This document shows, piece by piece, positions 1 through 6,683 of a DNA stretch of 10,760 nt. The DNA is from CAYJMQ01 sp964371555 (GTDB lineage Bacteria; Bdellovibrionota; JACOXK01; 2-02-FULL-40-11): contig CAYJMQ010000060.1 in assembly GCA_964371555.1 (NCBI GenBank), positions 1 through 10,760 on the forward strand. The letters are read 5' to 3'. The position numbers were made by a program, and so were the translations under genes. The stretch's first letter is position 1. Every line of letters begins with the position of its first letter. The notes beneath the pieces were generated by a model. That model did no database searches. It was not told the DNA's origin and saw only the letters and a program-made list of their open reading frames with translations.

Positions 1-4
1 TCCG

Positions 5-91
5 GCGAAGGATCTCGACCATAAAAAAGAGATTCTTCGGGCTAACGCCCTCAGAATGACCTAATCAGGGCTAACGCCCTCAGACCTAATC
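5..91. repeat. Palindromic REP-like repeat cluster (three hairpins)
   Basis: Three hairpins lie close together. CGAAGGATCTC (5-15) pairs with GAGATTCTTCG (29-39) over 11 positions with one G-T wobble. ATTCT-TC-GGGC (32-42) pairs with GCCC-TC-AGAAT (47-57) around a TAAC loop. AGGGC (67-71) pairs with GCCCT (76-80) around the same loop. A 17-base direct repeat, GGGCTAACGCCCTCAGA, occurs at 39-55 and again at 68-84, each followed at once or after a few bases by CTAAT. The first two hairpins share bases and are therefore alternatives. The form resembles dispersed intergenic palindromic elements of the REP type, but copy number in the genome cannot be seen from here. Confidence 0.6.
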
Positions 92-114
92 TCCGAACTT
101 ACTCTAAATATCTC

Positions 115-142
115 TTGCTACCAAACCATCTTTTGAGATAAT
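115..142 (+). promoter_or_regulatory. Candidate sigma-70 promoter for the acyl-CoA dehydrogenase gene
   Basis: TTGCTA (115-120, four of six consensus positions) and GATAAT (137-142, five of six) are separated by 16 bases. A transcript would start near 149 and have a leader of about 57 bases. A purine-rich AAAGGGGG follows at 166-173, but it is about 33 bases before the ATG, too far to serve as a normal ribosome binding site. The match is modest and rests on sequence alone. Confidence 0.3.
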
Positions 143-205
143 TCACTCATAACACTTTTTACTTGAAAGGGGGTCATACCAGCCGCTACGAACTGGTGCT
201 ACGAT

Positions 206-1960
206 ATGCCTCATAAAACAAATTCGACAGAAGGGTTGAGTTTTGCCAAGGCGCTTTTTTTCGGTAATATTCTGGAAGAGCTCGTCTTCCCCTACCCGGA
301 GCTCTCAAAGGAAGAGCGCCAAACAACAAAGATATTTTTAGAATCTTTCCAGAAATTTTGCGAACAGAAATACCGCCACAACGATTATGATAAACAGGGG
401 AAAATCCCAAAAGATATTTTGGATGAGCTTGCCCAAATGGGACTCTGGGGCATTGGGATTCCAGAGGCATACGGCGGGGCCGGTTTGTCCCATACAGCCG
501 TGGCAAGGGTCATGGAAGAGGTCTGCCGTGTCGATGCAGCCCTCGGTGTTACATTTGGCGGGCACACGTCCATTGGACTCAAAGGGATTGTTCTCTTTGG
601 CACCGAAGAACAAAAGAAAAAATATCTCCCTCCTCTCGCTTCTGGAAAATTTGCCGCATTTGCGTTGACGGAACCACAGGCAGGGTCAGACGCGGCCGGC
701 ATTCAGACAAAGGCGGTTCTTTCTGAAGATAAAAAATATTTTATTCTGAATGGAAGCAAAATCTGGATTACAAACGGCGGGATCGCCGATGTATTTACCG
801 TTTTTGCAAAGACCGAAGAATACGATGAAAAAGAAAAACAAAAGAAATGGAAAATTACCGCCTTCATCGTAACCCGCGATATGGGAATCCGGACAGGCCC
901 GGAAGAACACAAGCTTGGCATCCGTGGAAGCTCGACGACAGAAGTCTTTTTCGAAAATGTAGAAGTTCCTGTTGAAAATGTGCTTGGGGAACGCGGAAAG
1001 GGATTTAAAGTTGCAATGGAGACTTTAAACAACGGCCGGCTTGGGCTTGCGGCCGGCTGCGTGGGAGGGGGGAAACTTGCGATTAAACTCTCCAGAGATC
1101 ACGCACTCTCCCGCAAACAGTTTGGAAAATCGATTGCCGAATTTGGAATCATCCAGGACAAGGTCGCAAATATGGTCATGGATAACTACGCGGCAGAAAG
1201 CATGGTCTATATGACCACAGGACTCATGGATGCCGGAGTCAAAGATTATTCACTCGAATCTGCCATTTGCAAAGTCTTCTGTTCCGAGTCGGCATGGAGG
1301 ATCATTAATGAGGCGGCTCAAATCGCGGGAGGCGCCTCCTACATGACCGCCTATCCTTATGAAAAACTTCTGCGGGATTCGAGAATTAATATTATTTTTG
1401 AGGGGACGAACGAAATTTTGCGCTGTTTTATCGCGCTCGGCGGCTTCCAGGGTCCGGGGCTTTATCTCAAAGAGATTGGCCAGGCCCTGCGGGATCCGAT
1501 TAAAGGAATCGGGTTGCTTTCGGAATTTGCGGTCAAAAAAATCGGCCGCGATATTGTCGGGGTCAAATCCAGAATCACAAAGGGAGACCCCCATCTTAAA
1601 AAAGAGATTTCGATGATTGAACATGCGGTTTCAGAACTTGCTTATGCCGTTGAAAATGTGCTTCAAAAGCATCTGGCGCGCATCGTTGAAAAGGAATTTG
1701 CGCAACGGCGCATCGCAAATATCGTCATTGATCTTTATGCAATGATCTGCACCGTCTCCCGCACAACAACGCTCATTAAAAAACAGGGATTGGCGAAGGC
1801 AAAATTCGCTCTGGAACTCTGCGAGTCGTTTTGCGAACGCACGAACCGAAGAATTAAACGAAATCTGAGACAACAGCTTAAAAGGAACGATGACGAACGT
1901 CTGAAAGATGTGGCAAACCAGATCTATCAGCTGGGTGGCTATCCGTTTGGAATCATCTGA
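206..1960 (+). CDS. Acyl-CoA dehydrogenase, VLCAD/ACAD9-like long form
   Basis: A 584-residue FAD enzyme expected to catalyse alpha,beta-dehydrogenation of fatty acyl-CoA, the first step of beta-oxidation, passing electrons to ETF. The acyl-CoA dehydrogenase signature ALTEPQAGSD begins at residue 153, followed by the KIWITNGG segment. QFGKSIAEF and QIAGGASYM belong to the C-terminal helical domain. The likely catalytic base is Glu399 in FEGTNEILR, the place used in VLCAD-type enzymes. About 180 further residues after this motif make the long form, rather than the roughly 380-residue short-chain type. ATG 206 is the first possible start after an in-frame TGA at 164; its ribosome binding site is poor (GGTG at 195-198). 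The end overlaps recG. The family is certain; chain-length preference is inferred. Confidence 0.93.
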   Translation: MPHKTNSTEGLSFAKALFFGNILEELVFPYPELSKEERQTTKIFLESFQKFCEQKYRHNDYDKQGKIPKDILDELAQMGLWGIGIPEAYGGAGLSHTAVARVMEEVCRVDAALGVTFGGHTSIGLKGIVLFGTEEQKKKYLPPLASGKFAAFALTEPQAGSDAAGIQTKAVLSEDKKYFILNGSKIWITNGGIADVFTVFAKTEEYDEKEKQKKWKITAFIVTRDMGIRTGPEEHKLGIRGSSTTEVFFENVEVPVENVLGERGKGFKVAMETLNNGRLGLAAGCVGGGKLAIKLSRDHALSRKQFGKSIAEFGIIQDKVANMVMDNYAAESMVYMTTGLMDAGVKDYSLESAICKVFCSESAWRIINEAAQIAGGASYMTAYPYEKLLRDSRINIIFEGTNEILRCFIALGGFQGPGLYLKEIGQALRDPIKGIGLLSEFAVKKIGRDIVGVKSRITKGDPHLKKEISMIEHAVSELAYAVENVLQKHLARIVEKEFAQRRIANIVIDLYAMICTVSRTTTLIKKQGLAKAKFALELCESFCERTNRRIKRNLRQQLKRNDDERLKDVANQIYQLGGYPFGII

Positions 1961-4028
1961 ACTTTTAAAACCGATCCAGTTTGTCAAAGGGGTGGGACCC
2001 CACATCGCCGCTCTCTTAAGACAAAAAGATGTCATCACAGTGGAAGACGCGCTCTATTATCTTCCACGCGCATACGAAGACCGCAGGCATTTTAAAAAAT
2101 TGAAAGACCTTGTCCCCGGAAAGCGCGAGACTGCCTTTGGCGCCATTCAGCGGGTGGCATTGCAGCCGATCAGGACACGAAAACAGCCGATGCTCGTCAT
2201 GACCCTTGCCGATCCCTCCGGAATCATTCTCGCCACATGGTTTAGATACAACGCGAAATATATGATGACACGATATAAGGTCGGCATGCATGTTGTCTTT
2301 TCCGGAGAAATCCGCGTTTTTAATTTTCAAAAAGGGATCACGCATCCCGATTTGGAAATCATTGATAATCCGCACGTCAAAAGCCTTCACTTTGGCCGGA
2401 TTGTGCCCATTTATTCGTTGACGGAAGGGCTTTACCAAAAAACCCTCCGGCGCATTTTAAAAAATGTTTTGGATCTCCATCTTAAAAATTTAGAAGATCC
2501 ACTCCCGAAGGAAATCCTAAAAAGGTATGAGTTGCCCGATCTTCCCACAAGTTTTCAGCTGGCTCATTTTCCGGAGGAATTGTTCCCTGAAAAAGCGCGA
2601 AAAAGACTTGTTTTTGACGAATTCTTTTTTCTGGAACTTGGGCTTGCTCTCAAACGCGAGAAATCAAAAAAAGAAAAAACAATGGCATTTCCGCCATCAG
2701 AGCGCCTTAAACCCAAAATTCTCAATCAACTAAAATTCACACTGACCGATAGTCAGAAAATTGTTTTAAAAGAAATCGAGGATGATCTTTCGCGCACCAC
2801 TCCGATGAACCGGCTGCTGCAGGGCGACGTTGGGAGCGGAAAAACGATTGTTGCGCTGATCAGCGCCCTCTCCATTATCGAGCGCGGCTGCCAGACTGCC
2901 CTCATGGTTCCAACAGAAATCCTGGCGGAGCAGCATTATGAAAATATCAAAAAACTCTTATCCCCGCTGACTATTGACATAGCGCTTCTAAAAAGCGATC
3001 TTAAAAAATCCGACAAGGAAACGCTGATCGAAGAAATCATTGCGGGAAAATACGGGCTTGTCATCGGCACACATGCCCTGATTGAAGAAGGGGTGCGATT
3101 CAAAAATCTTTCTTATATTATCATTGATGAACAGCACCGGTTTGGCGTGGAACAGAGATTGAGCCTGAGACAAAAAGGGAATTGTCCCCATCTTCTTGTC
3201 ATGACCGCGACACCGATCCCCCGCACATTGGCGCTGACGGTCTATGGGGATCTCGATCTTTCGATCATGACCGGTCTCCCCCCCGGCAGAAAACCGGCCG
3301 CCACAAAAGTCCTTTTTGAATCCGATCGTTTGAAACTTTATCAATTCATGAAAAAAGAGATTTTAAGAGGGCGGCAGGCTTATGTTGTATATCCCCTCAT
3401 TGAAGAATCGGAAAAAATAGATCTCAAAGACGCAAGCTCAATGACCGAACATTTAAAAAGAATATTCCCCAAGTTCCGGGTCGAGCTCATCCACGGAAAA
3501 ATGAAAAGTGACGAAAAAAACAAGATTATGTCCGAATTTAAAGAGAATCAGATACAGATTCTTGTTTCAACAACGGTCATCGAAGTCGGAATCGATGTGA
3601 AAAACTCGAGCATCATGGTCGTGGAACACGCGGAACGCTTTGGTCTCTCCCAACTCCATCAGCTGCGCGGGCGGATCGGGCGGGGTGAAGACAATGCCTA
3701 TTGTTTTCTCGTGGCACAGGCAAAGAAAACAGATGAGGCAAAAGAGAGACTCTCCGCGATGGAGAAATTTCAGTCGGGGTTTAAAATCGCGGAAATCGAT
3801 CTCAAACTTCGGGGTCCGGGAGTATTTATGGGGAAAGAGCAGTCGGGGCTTTCAGGCTTTCGCGTAGCCAATATAGCCACAGATGGCGGGATTTTGCTTC
3901 AAGCCAGAAAAGAGGCCTTTGATCTCGTGAGCAAAGATCCGGACTTTAAGTTTCCCGAACACGCCCCCCTTAAAAAAGCGCTCACCACCCGATGGCAGCA
4001 AAAATTTAATCTCATCTCGGCTGGCTAG
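1947..4028 (+). CDS. recG: ATP-dependent DNA helicase RecG
   Basis: A superfamily 2 helicase that remodels stalled replication forks and branch-migrates Holliday junctions. Numbered from an in-frame ATG at 1908, the sequence shows an N-terminal KGVGP segment and wedge/OB region, Walker A GDVGSGKT (306-313), Walker B DEQHRFG (407-413), TATPIPRT (433-440) and motif VI QLRGRIGRG (585-593). The C-terminal part matches the usual RecG layout. I place the start at TTG 1947 (693 residues) because GGGTGG lies at a suitable distance (1933-1938) and the distance to KGVGP then resembles E. coli RecG. GTG 1935 or ATG 1908 are possible. The gene overlaps the dehydrogenase by 14 bases, so both are probably cotranscribed although functionally unrelated. 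Confidence 0.95.
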   Translation: MESSELLKPIQFVKGVGPHIAALLRQKDVITVEDALYYLPRAYEDRRHFKKLKDLVPGKRETAFGAIQRVALQPIRTRKQPMLVMTLADPSGIILATWFRYNAKYMMTRYKVGMHVVFSGEIRVFNFQKGITHPDLEIIDNPHVKSLHFGRIVPIYSLTEGLYQKTLRRILKNVLDLHLKNLEDPLPKEILKRYELPDLPTSFQLAHFPEELFPEKARKRLVFDEFFFLELGLALKREKSKKEKTMAFPPSERLKPKILNQLKFTLTDSQKIVLKEIEDDLSRTTPMNRLLQGDVGSGKTIVALISALSIIERGCQTALMVPTEILAEQHYENIKKLLSPLTIDIALLKSDLKKSDKETLIEEIIAGKYGLVIGTHALIEEGVRFKNLSYIIIDEQHRFGVEQRLSLRQKGNCPHLLVMTATPIPRTLALTVYGDLDLSIMTGLPPGRKPAATKVLFESDRLKLYQFMKKEILRGRQAYVVYPLIEESEKIDLKDASSMTEHLKRIFPKFRVELIHGKMKSDEKNKIMSEFKENQIQILVSTTVIEVGIDVKNSSIMVVEHAERFGLSQLHQLRGRIGRGEDNAYCFLVAQAKKTDEAKERLSAMEKFQSGFKIAEIDLKLRGPGVFMGKEQSGLSGFRVANIATDGGILLQARKEAFDLVSKDPDFKFPEHAPLKKALTTRWQQKFNLISAG

Positions 4029-4036
4029 GAGTCCTA
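4026..4036. other. 11-bp palindrome containing both convergent stop codons
   Basis: TAGGA (4026-4030), one G, and TCCTA (4032-4036) form a perfect inverted repeat. The TAG stop of recG is its left end and, on the other strand, the TAG stop of the guanylyltransferase gene is its right end. Only five bases lie between the genes, and there is no T-run, so no intrinsic terminator of either direction is seen at this convergent junction. Confidence 0.5.
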
Positions 4037-5062
4037 TGGAATTTCCTTCACGCGCTGAGCGTGGCTTCGATGACAGATCAAAAGATTTTCCCCGTTCTCC
4101 ACAATAATCAGATCAGAAACCCCAATCGTCGCAACCCGTCTGTTCTTTGCGTCGATGAAACAATTTTTGGAATCGATCGAAATCCATTGCTTTACGCTGT
4201 TTTTTCGGCAATTCGAGATACTCTCCCAACTGCCAAGATCACTCCACTGAAACGAGGCTTTCAGGGCATAAACAGTCGATGCCTTTTCCATCACCCCCTG
4301 ATCAATCGAAACGGGCGGCAATCTTTTATAGGCCGATCGTATCTCTTTATCGTCTGCTTCGTTCAATGCCGCAAAATGCTCGGGCAGATGTTTTTCGATT
4401 TCATTTAAAATCGCCTTTGCCTTCCAGACAAAAATACCGCTGTTCCAAAAGCAGTCTTTTCTTTGAATCATTTTCTTTGCGTTGGTTAAATCGGGTTTTT
4501 CGACAAATTTAAGAACCCGCCAGAGATCCCCTTTTCTTTCGCCCAATTTCAGATAACCATACCCTGTCTCCGCGTATGTCGGTTTAATTCCCAGCGTGAC
4601 AAGCGCCTCTGGAAATTGATCGACAAACCGAATCGCCGTTTTTAAATCCTTTTTAAAAAAAGGATCCGTCTTAACCCCCGTCTTAACCATCCCCGTCTTA
4701 ACCACCCCCGTCTTAACCAAATGATCCGCTGGCTGTACAACCATCGTCGCCTCTGGATCCTCTTTCAATATCCTTGCCGCCCCCCAGACAATCGCCGCCG
4801 CCGTATTTTTCATGGAAGGCTCAAGCAGGCAGCGCCGCCGACTGAGGGAAGGAATCTGTTTCCGGACAAGCGGCCAAAAACTTTCGTGAGTTACCAGCCA
4901 GATATTTTCCGCGGGAAAGACTGAAGCCAGGCGATCAAAAGTCAGAGAGAGCATCGATTTTTTTGGATGACAGAGATTTAAAAACTGTTTTGGTTTTTTG
5001 GGGGTGCTTAATGGCCAAAAGCGCCTCCCCTCCCCCCCGGCTATGATCAGAGGATAAACCAT
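4034..5062 (-). CDS. manC: Mannose-1-phosphate guanylyltransferase (GDP-mannose synthesis)
   Basis: A 342-residue nucleotidyltransferase making GDP-mannose from mannose-1-phosphate and GTP in the cytoplasm, a precursor for surface polysaccharides. The GGEGRRFWPL signature is at residues 9-18, PKQFL at 24-28, EPSMKNTAAAI at 81-91, PADH at 111-114, TGYGY at 166-170, FVEKP at 186-190, WNSGIF at 206-211 and WSDLGSW at 273-279. The C-terminus ends with the short linker typical of the family (LIIVENGENLLICHRSHAQRVKEI) and has no cupin domain. The ATG follows the TAA of the upstream cupin gene directly, so the two are translationally coupled. Directly after PADH there is an inserted VKTG repeat (residues 116-132). 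The biochemical call is strong; I use manC for the catalytic half only. Confidence 0.93.
   Translation of the reverse strand: MVYPLIIAGGEGRRFWPLSTPKKPKQFLNLCHPKKSMLSLTFDRLASVFPAENIWLVTHESFWPLVRKQIPSLSRRRCLLEPSMKNTAAAIVWGAARILKEDPEATMVVQPADHLVKTGVVKTGMVKTGVKTDPFFKKDLKTAIRFVDQFPEALVTLGIKPTYAETGYGYLKLGERKGDLWRVLKFVEKPDLTNAKKMIQRKDCFWNSGIFVWKAKAILNEIEKHLPEHFAALNEADDKEIRSAYKRLPPVSIDQGVMEKASTVYALKASFQWSDLGSWESISNCRKNSVKQWISIDSKNCFIDAKNRRVATIGVSDLIIVENGENLLICHRSHAQRVKEIP
4666..4717. repeat. In-frame short tandem repeat inside the guanylyltransferase gene
   Basis: CCGTCTTAAC occurs four times, starting at 4666, 4678, 4693 and 4708, so the periods are 12, 15 and 15 bases. All periods are multiples of three, so the frame is kept. 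On the coding strand the copies read VKTG or VKTD, forming VKTGVVKTGMVKTGVKTD just after the PADH motif. A perfect inverted repeat, ATCCTTTTT (4646-4654) against AAAAAGGAT (4657-4665), touches the repeat on its left. Confidence 0.85.
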
Positions 5063-5389
5063 TTAAACACGACCATATCGATCCTCAAGGCGAACGACAT
5101 CCTGAAGTTCAGGGGTTGAAACCTCAAAAAGCTCGGCATCTTCAAGCGCCTTGATCCGGTGTTTGGTATTTGGCGCAATGTGGAGCGCCTCTCCCCCTTT
5201 CATGACCGATCGCTCCCCCTCCAGAGTAACTTCCACCACTCCGCGCGCCACATAGATCGATTCTTCTTTTTTCTTATGATATTGAAGAGAGAGTTCCTCC
5301 CCCTTCCGGATAAAGAGAATTTTTCCCGCGTAATTTTTTGTAACGGCAAAAAGAAGTTCATATCCCCACGGCTTGTCAATTTTCTTCAT
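5063..5389 (-). CDS. Stand-alone cupin of the mannose-6-phosphate isomerase type
   Basis: A 108-residue single-domain cupin. It begins with KPWGYE and has LSLQYHKKKEE (residues 33-43) and HIAPNTKHRIKA (70-81), the two cupin motifs of type II phosphomannose isomerases, which interconvert fructose-6-phosphate and mannose-6-phosphate. Possible metal ligands are His38, Glu42 or Glu43 and His77; the second His of the classical HxH is Lys40. The length equals the C-terminal domain of bifunctional ManC/AlgA. It lies directly upstream of the guanylyltransferase with a TAAATG junction, and its own ATG overlaps the SPOR gene by 14 bases. The context supports a role in the mannose pathway. Isomerase activity is likely but not proven, because small cupins of this kind also have other substrates. 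Confidence 0.8.
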   Translation of the reverse strand: MKKIDKPWGYELLFAVTKNYAGKILFIRKGEELSLQYHKKKEESIYVARGVVEVTLEGERSVMKGGEALHIAPNTKHRIKALEDAELFEVSTPELQDVVRLEDRYGRV

Positions 5390-5879
5390 GAACCTGAGAT
5401 TCCGATTTGCGGATTAAAAAAGAAGAAAGCATCCCTTTTTTCTGAAGATGGGACGCAAGAGTAAACGCCTTTTTTTCATTTTGAAAATATCCAAGGTTTA
5501 CAAAAAACCACTTTCGGTTGTCCATCACGGCCTCTTCAATAGAAACCGTCGGAAACCCAAGCCGTTTTAACCTTTCCACTTCCATCAGCGCCTCCTCGTG
5601 ATTCTCCACCGTGGAAACCTGAATTGTAAAACCACGAAGCTCAGGCAAGCTTTGAGTTTCTGAAGGGGTCTCGGTCTTCCCCAAGGGCAAAATCGATTCG
5701 TCGGCTGTCTCAACCTTCACAGGCACAGGATCATTTTGAATCGTATGGAGCCGGGCGGATTTAAATTCATGGCCAACAAAAATCCCACCAATAAAAATCC
5801 CCATCGAAAAAACAAGCGTCGTAACACCGATAAAAAGGATAAAAATGAATACGATTTCTCTCTTCTTAAATTGAATCAT
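5376..5879 (-). CDS. Membrane-anchored SPOR-domain protein
   Basis: A 167-residue protein with a short basic N-terminus, one transmembrane helix (about residues 9-35, with GIFIGGIFVG containing two GxxxG spacings), a Pro/Glu/Thr-rich linker, and a C-terminal SPOR domain (about 84-157) starting FTIQVST and containing WFFVNLGYFQNEKKA. SPOR domains bind peptidoglycan lacking stem peptides at the division septum, so the domain should face the periplasm. The frame can be extended upstream to a TTG at 5966, giving 29 more residues, but that part crosses a hairpin and has no clear ribosome binding site. I prefer ATG 5879, the first ATG. It is the first gene of a unit with the cupin and guanylyltransferase. 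Whether it acts in division or envelope assembly is unknown. Confidence 0.85.
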   Translation of the reverse strand: MIQFKKREIVFIFILFIGVTTLVFSMGIFIGGIFVGHEFKSARLHTIQNDPVPVKVETADESILPLGKTETPSETQSLPELRGFTIQVSTVENHEEALMEVERLKRLGFPTVSIEEAVMDNRKWFFVNLGYFQNEKKAFTLASHLQKKGMLSSFLIRKSESQVHEEN

Positions 5880-5938
5880 TGGATCCGAATCTAGCTTAAC
5901 CCCAAAGAATCTGCAAGCCGCATCGGCCTGTCCCAAGA

Positions 5939-5963
5939 GGTCGGATTTCCGACCCCCTTTTTT
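5939..5963 (+). terminator. Terminator-like hairpin with T-run
   Basis: GGTCGG (5939-5944) and CCGACC (5949-5954) form a perfect six-pair stem with an ATTT loop, followed by CCC and six T (5958-5963). The form is that of an intrinsic terminator read on the plus strand. No plus-strand protein gene ends nearby: 4034-5879 is coded on the other strand. It could end antisense or small-RNA transcription or shield the sigma-54 promoter from read-through. On the minus strand the same stem would lie in the leader of the SPOR gene. Confidence 0.55.
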
Positions 5964-5965
5964 CA

Positions 5966-5994
5966 ATAAAATAAAAAAAGTCGAATAAAATCAA
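5966..5994 (-). promoter_or_regulatory. Candidate sigma-70 promoter for the SPOR-cupin-manC unit
   Basis: Read on the minus strand, TTGATT (5994-5989) and TTTTAT (5971-5966) are 17 bases apart, each matching four of six consensus positions. A start near 5959 would give a leader of about 80 bases containing the GGTCGG hairpin and would exclude the TTG at 5966 as the start codon. The region is AT-rich, so the match may be chance. Confidence 0.25.
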
Positions 5995-6014
5995 GTAAGC
6001 GCATCTTCATATTT

Positions 6015-6030
6015 TGGCATGCCCTTTGCT
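6015..6030 (+). promoter_or_regulatory. Sigma-54 (RpoN) promoter of the pilin cassette
   Basis: TGGCATGCCCTTTGCT fits the sigma-54 consensus TGGCACG-N4-TTGCW with a single mismatch (T for the second C), and the GG and GC elements have the correct 10-base spacing. The expected transcription start is about 6041, leaving an 18-base leader that contains the GAAAGGA ribosome binding site (6046-6052) and the pilin ATG at 6059. Sigma-54 promoters need an AAA+ enhancer-binding protein, so expression is probably switched by a two-component or similar signal. No clear activator site was recognised. Confidence 0.8.
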
Positions 6031-6058
6031 ATTAAAAATCTTAACGAAAGGAAAAACC

Positions 6059-6313
6059 ATGAAGAAAAAAAATCAAATAGGGCCCAAATCAGGGCAAGGA
6101 ATGGTCGAATATATCATCCTCGTTGCCATTATTGCGGTCGCCTCTTTGGCTATCGTAAAGGTCTTGGGAAACACTGTCTCAAGAAAAATCGCCCAGATCA
6201 CTTTCTCGCTTCAGGGGAAACACCGGGAAGCAGAGAATGTCGGAGATGCCGAGGTCAGAAGAGAGCACTATCAAAAAAGAGGGCTTGACGATTTTTATGA
6301 AGCTCCCGAATAA
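6059..6313 (+). CDS. Flp-type (type IVb) pilin-like protein
   Basis: An 84-residue prepilin-like protein. The leader MKKKNQIGPKSG is followed by QGMVEY, giving the G/xxxxEY site of Flp prepilins: predicted cleavage after Gly12, with Glu at +5 and Tyr at +6. A hydrophobic helix follows (about residues 19-36, IILVAIIAVASLAIVKVL), then a charged tail of about 45 residues ending in EAPE, somewhat longer than classical Flp pilins. ATG 6059 is chosen because GAAAGGA lies six bases upstream and because an in-frame ATG at 6014 would precede the promoter-derived transcript. It is the first gene after the sigma-54 promoter and overlaps the next gene by 17 bases. It may be the major subunit or a pseudopilin. 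Confidence 0.8.
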   Translation: MKKKNQIGPKSGQGMVEYIILVAIIAVASLAIVKVLGNTVSRKIAQITFSLQGKHREAENVGDAEVRREHYQKRGLDDFYEAPE

Positions 6314-6683
6314 GAGGTCCCGGTCGGGACAGGCGCTGATCGAGGCTATCTTCACACTCCTCATTTCCATAGGACTCGCTTTGTTCATGATTGAATATGC
6401 GCTGATCGGGATATCAAAAAGAATCGTACAATGGGGCTGCTTTCGGGGAGCCCGAACGCTTCTCCCTTATGGAGAGGAGACGCCTCTTTTAACGCAGAAG
6501 GCGCAAAATGAAGCCCGAACCGTACTCAGGCTGATTCCATTTAAAAGAGGGGAGCCTCTCATACAATCTTATTCATCTTCAAACGGGACCGAAGTTACTG
6601 TTGAGATCACTCAAACAATCTTTGTGACTGGGGTGACTGGCAAGGGCTATGAGCTTCATGAGAAATTTTCATTGGCAAGATAA
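6297..6683 (+). CDS. TadE-like pseudopilin
   Basis: A 128-residue protein with a basic leader (MKLPNKRSRSG) and a class III-like prepilin site, Gly11 followed by QALIEA, placing Glu16 at +5 of the mature form. The hydrophobic helix IFTLLISIGLALFMIEYAL follows, then a soluble domain of about 90 residues with an extended, beta-prone end (TEVTVEITQTIFVTG). This is the layout of TadE/TadF minor pilins, which act with Flp pilus machinery in the inner membrane and periplasm. AGAGGG (6277-6282) is 14 bases upstream of the ATG, and the start overlaps the pilin stop, so translation is probably coupled. The exact family is inferred from the N-terminal pattern; the C-terminal part is not recognised. Confidence 0.7.
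   Translation: MKLPNKRSRSGQALIEAIFTLLISIGLALFMIEYALIGISKRIVQWGCFRGARTLLPYGEETPLLTQKAQNEARTVLRLIPFKRGEPLIQSYSSSNGTEVTVEITQTIFVTGVTGKGYELHEKFSLAR

Noticed and set aside
166..173. AAAGGGGG as ribosome binding site of the dehydrogenase gene
   Set aside because: It is about 33 bases from ATG 206, and the frame has no start codon nearer to it.
4666..4717. CRISPR-like array
   Set aside because: The repeated core is 10 bases with 2-5 base spacing, in frame within a coding gene, and no cas genes are near.
5880..5940. tRNA gene or riboswitch in the divergent intergenic region
   Set aside because: No cloverleaf or T-loop consensus could be built on either strand, and the stems do not match a riboswitch class I know.
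5880..5966. 29-residue N-terminal extension of the SPOR protein from TTG 5966
   Set aside because: It runs through the hairpin, has no ribosome binding site, and adds a segment before an otherwise normal basic-plus-membrane N-terminus. Kept as a minor alternative.
6019..6288. Open frame of 89 codons overlapping the pilin gene
   Set aside because: It starts inside the sigma-54 promoter, has no ribosome binding site, and is rich in Arg and Cys as expected for a shadow of the pilin frame.
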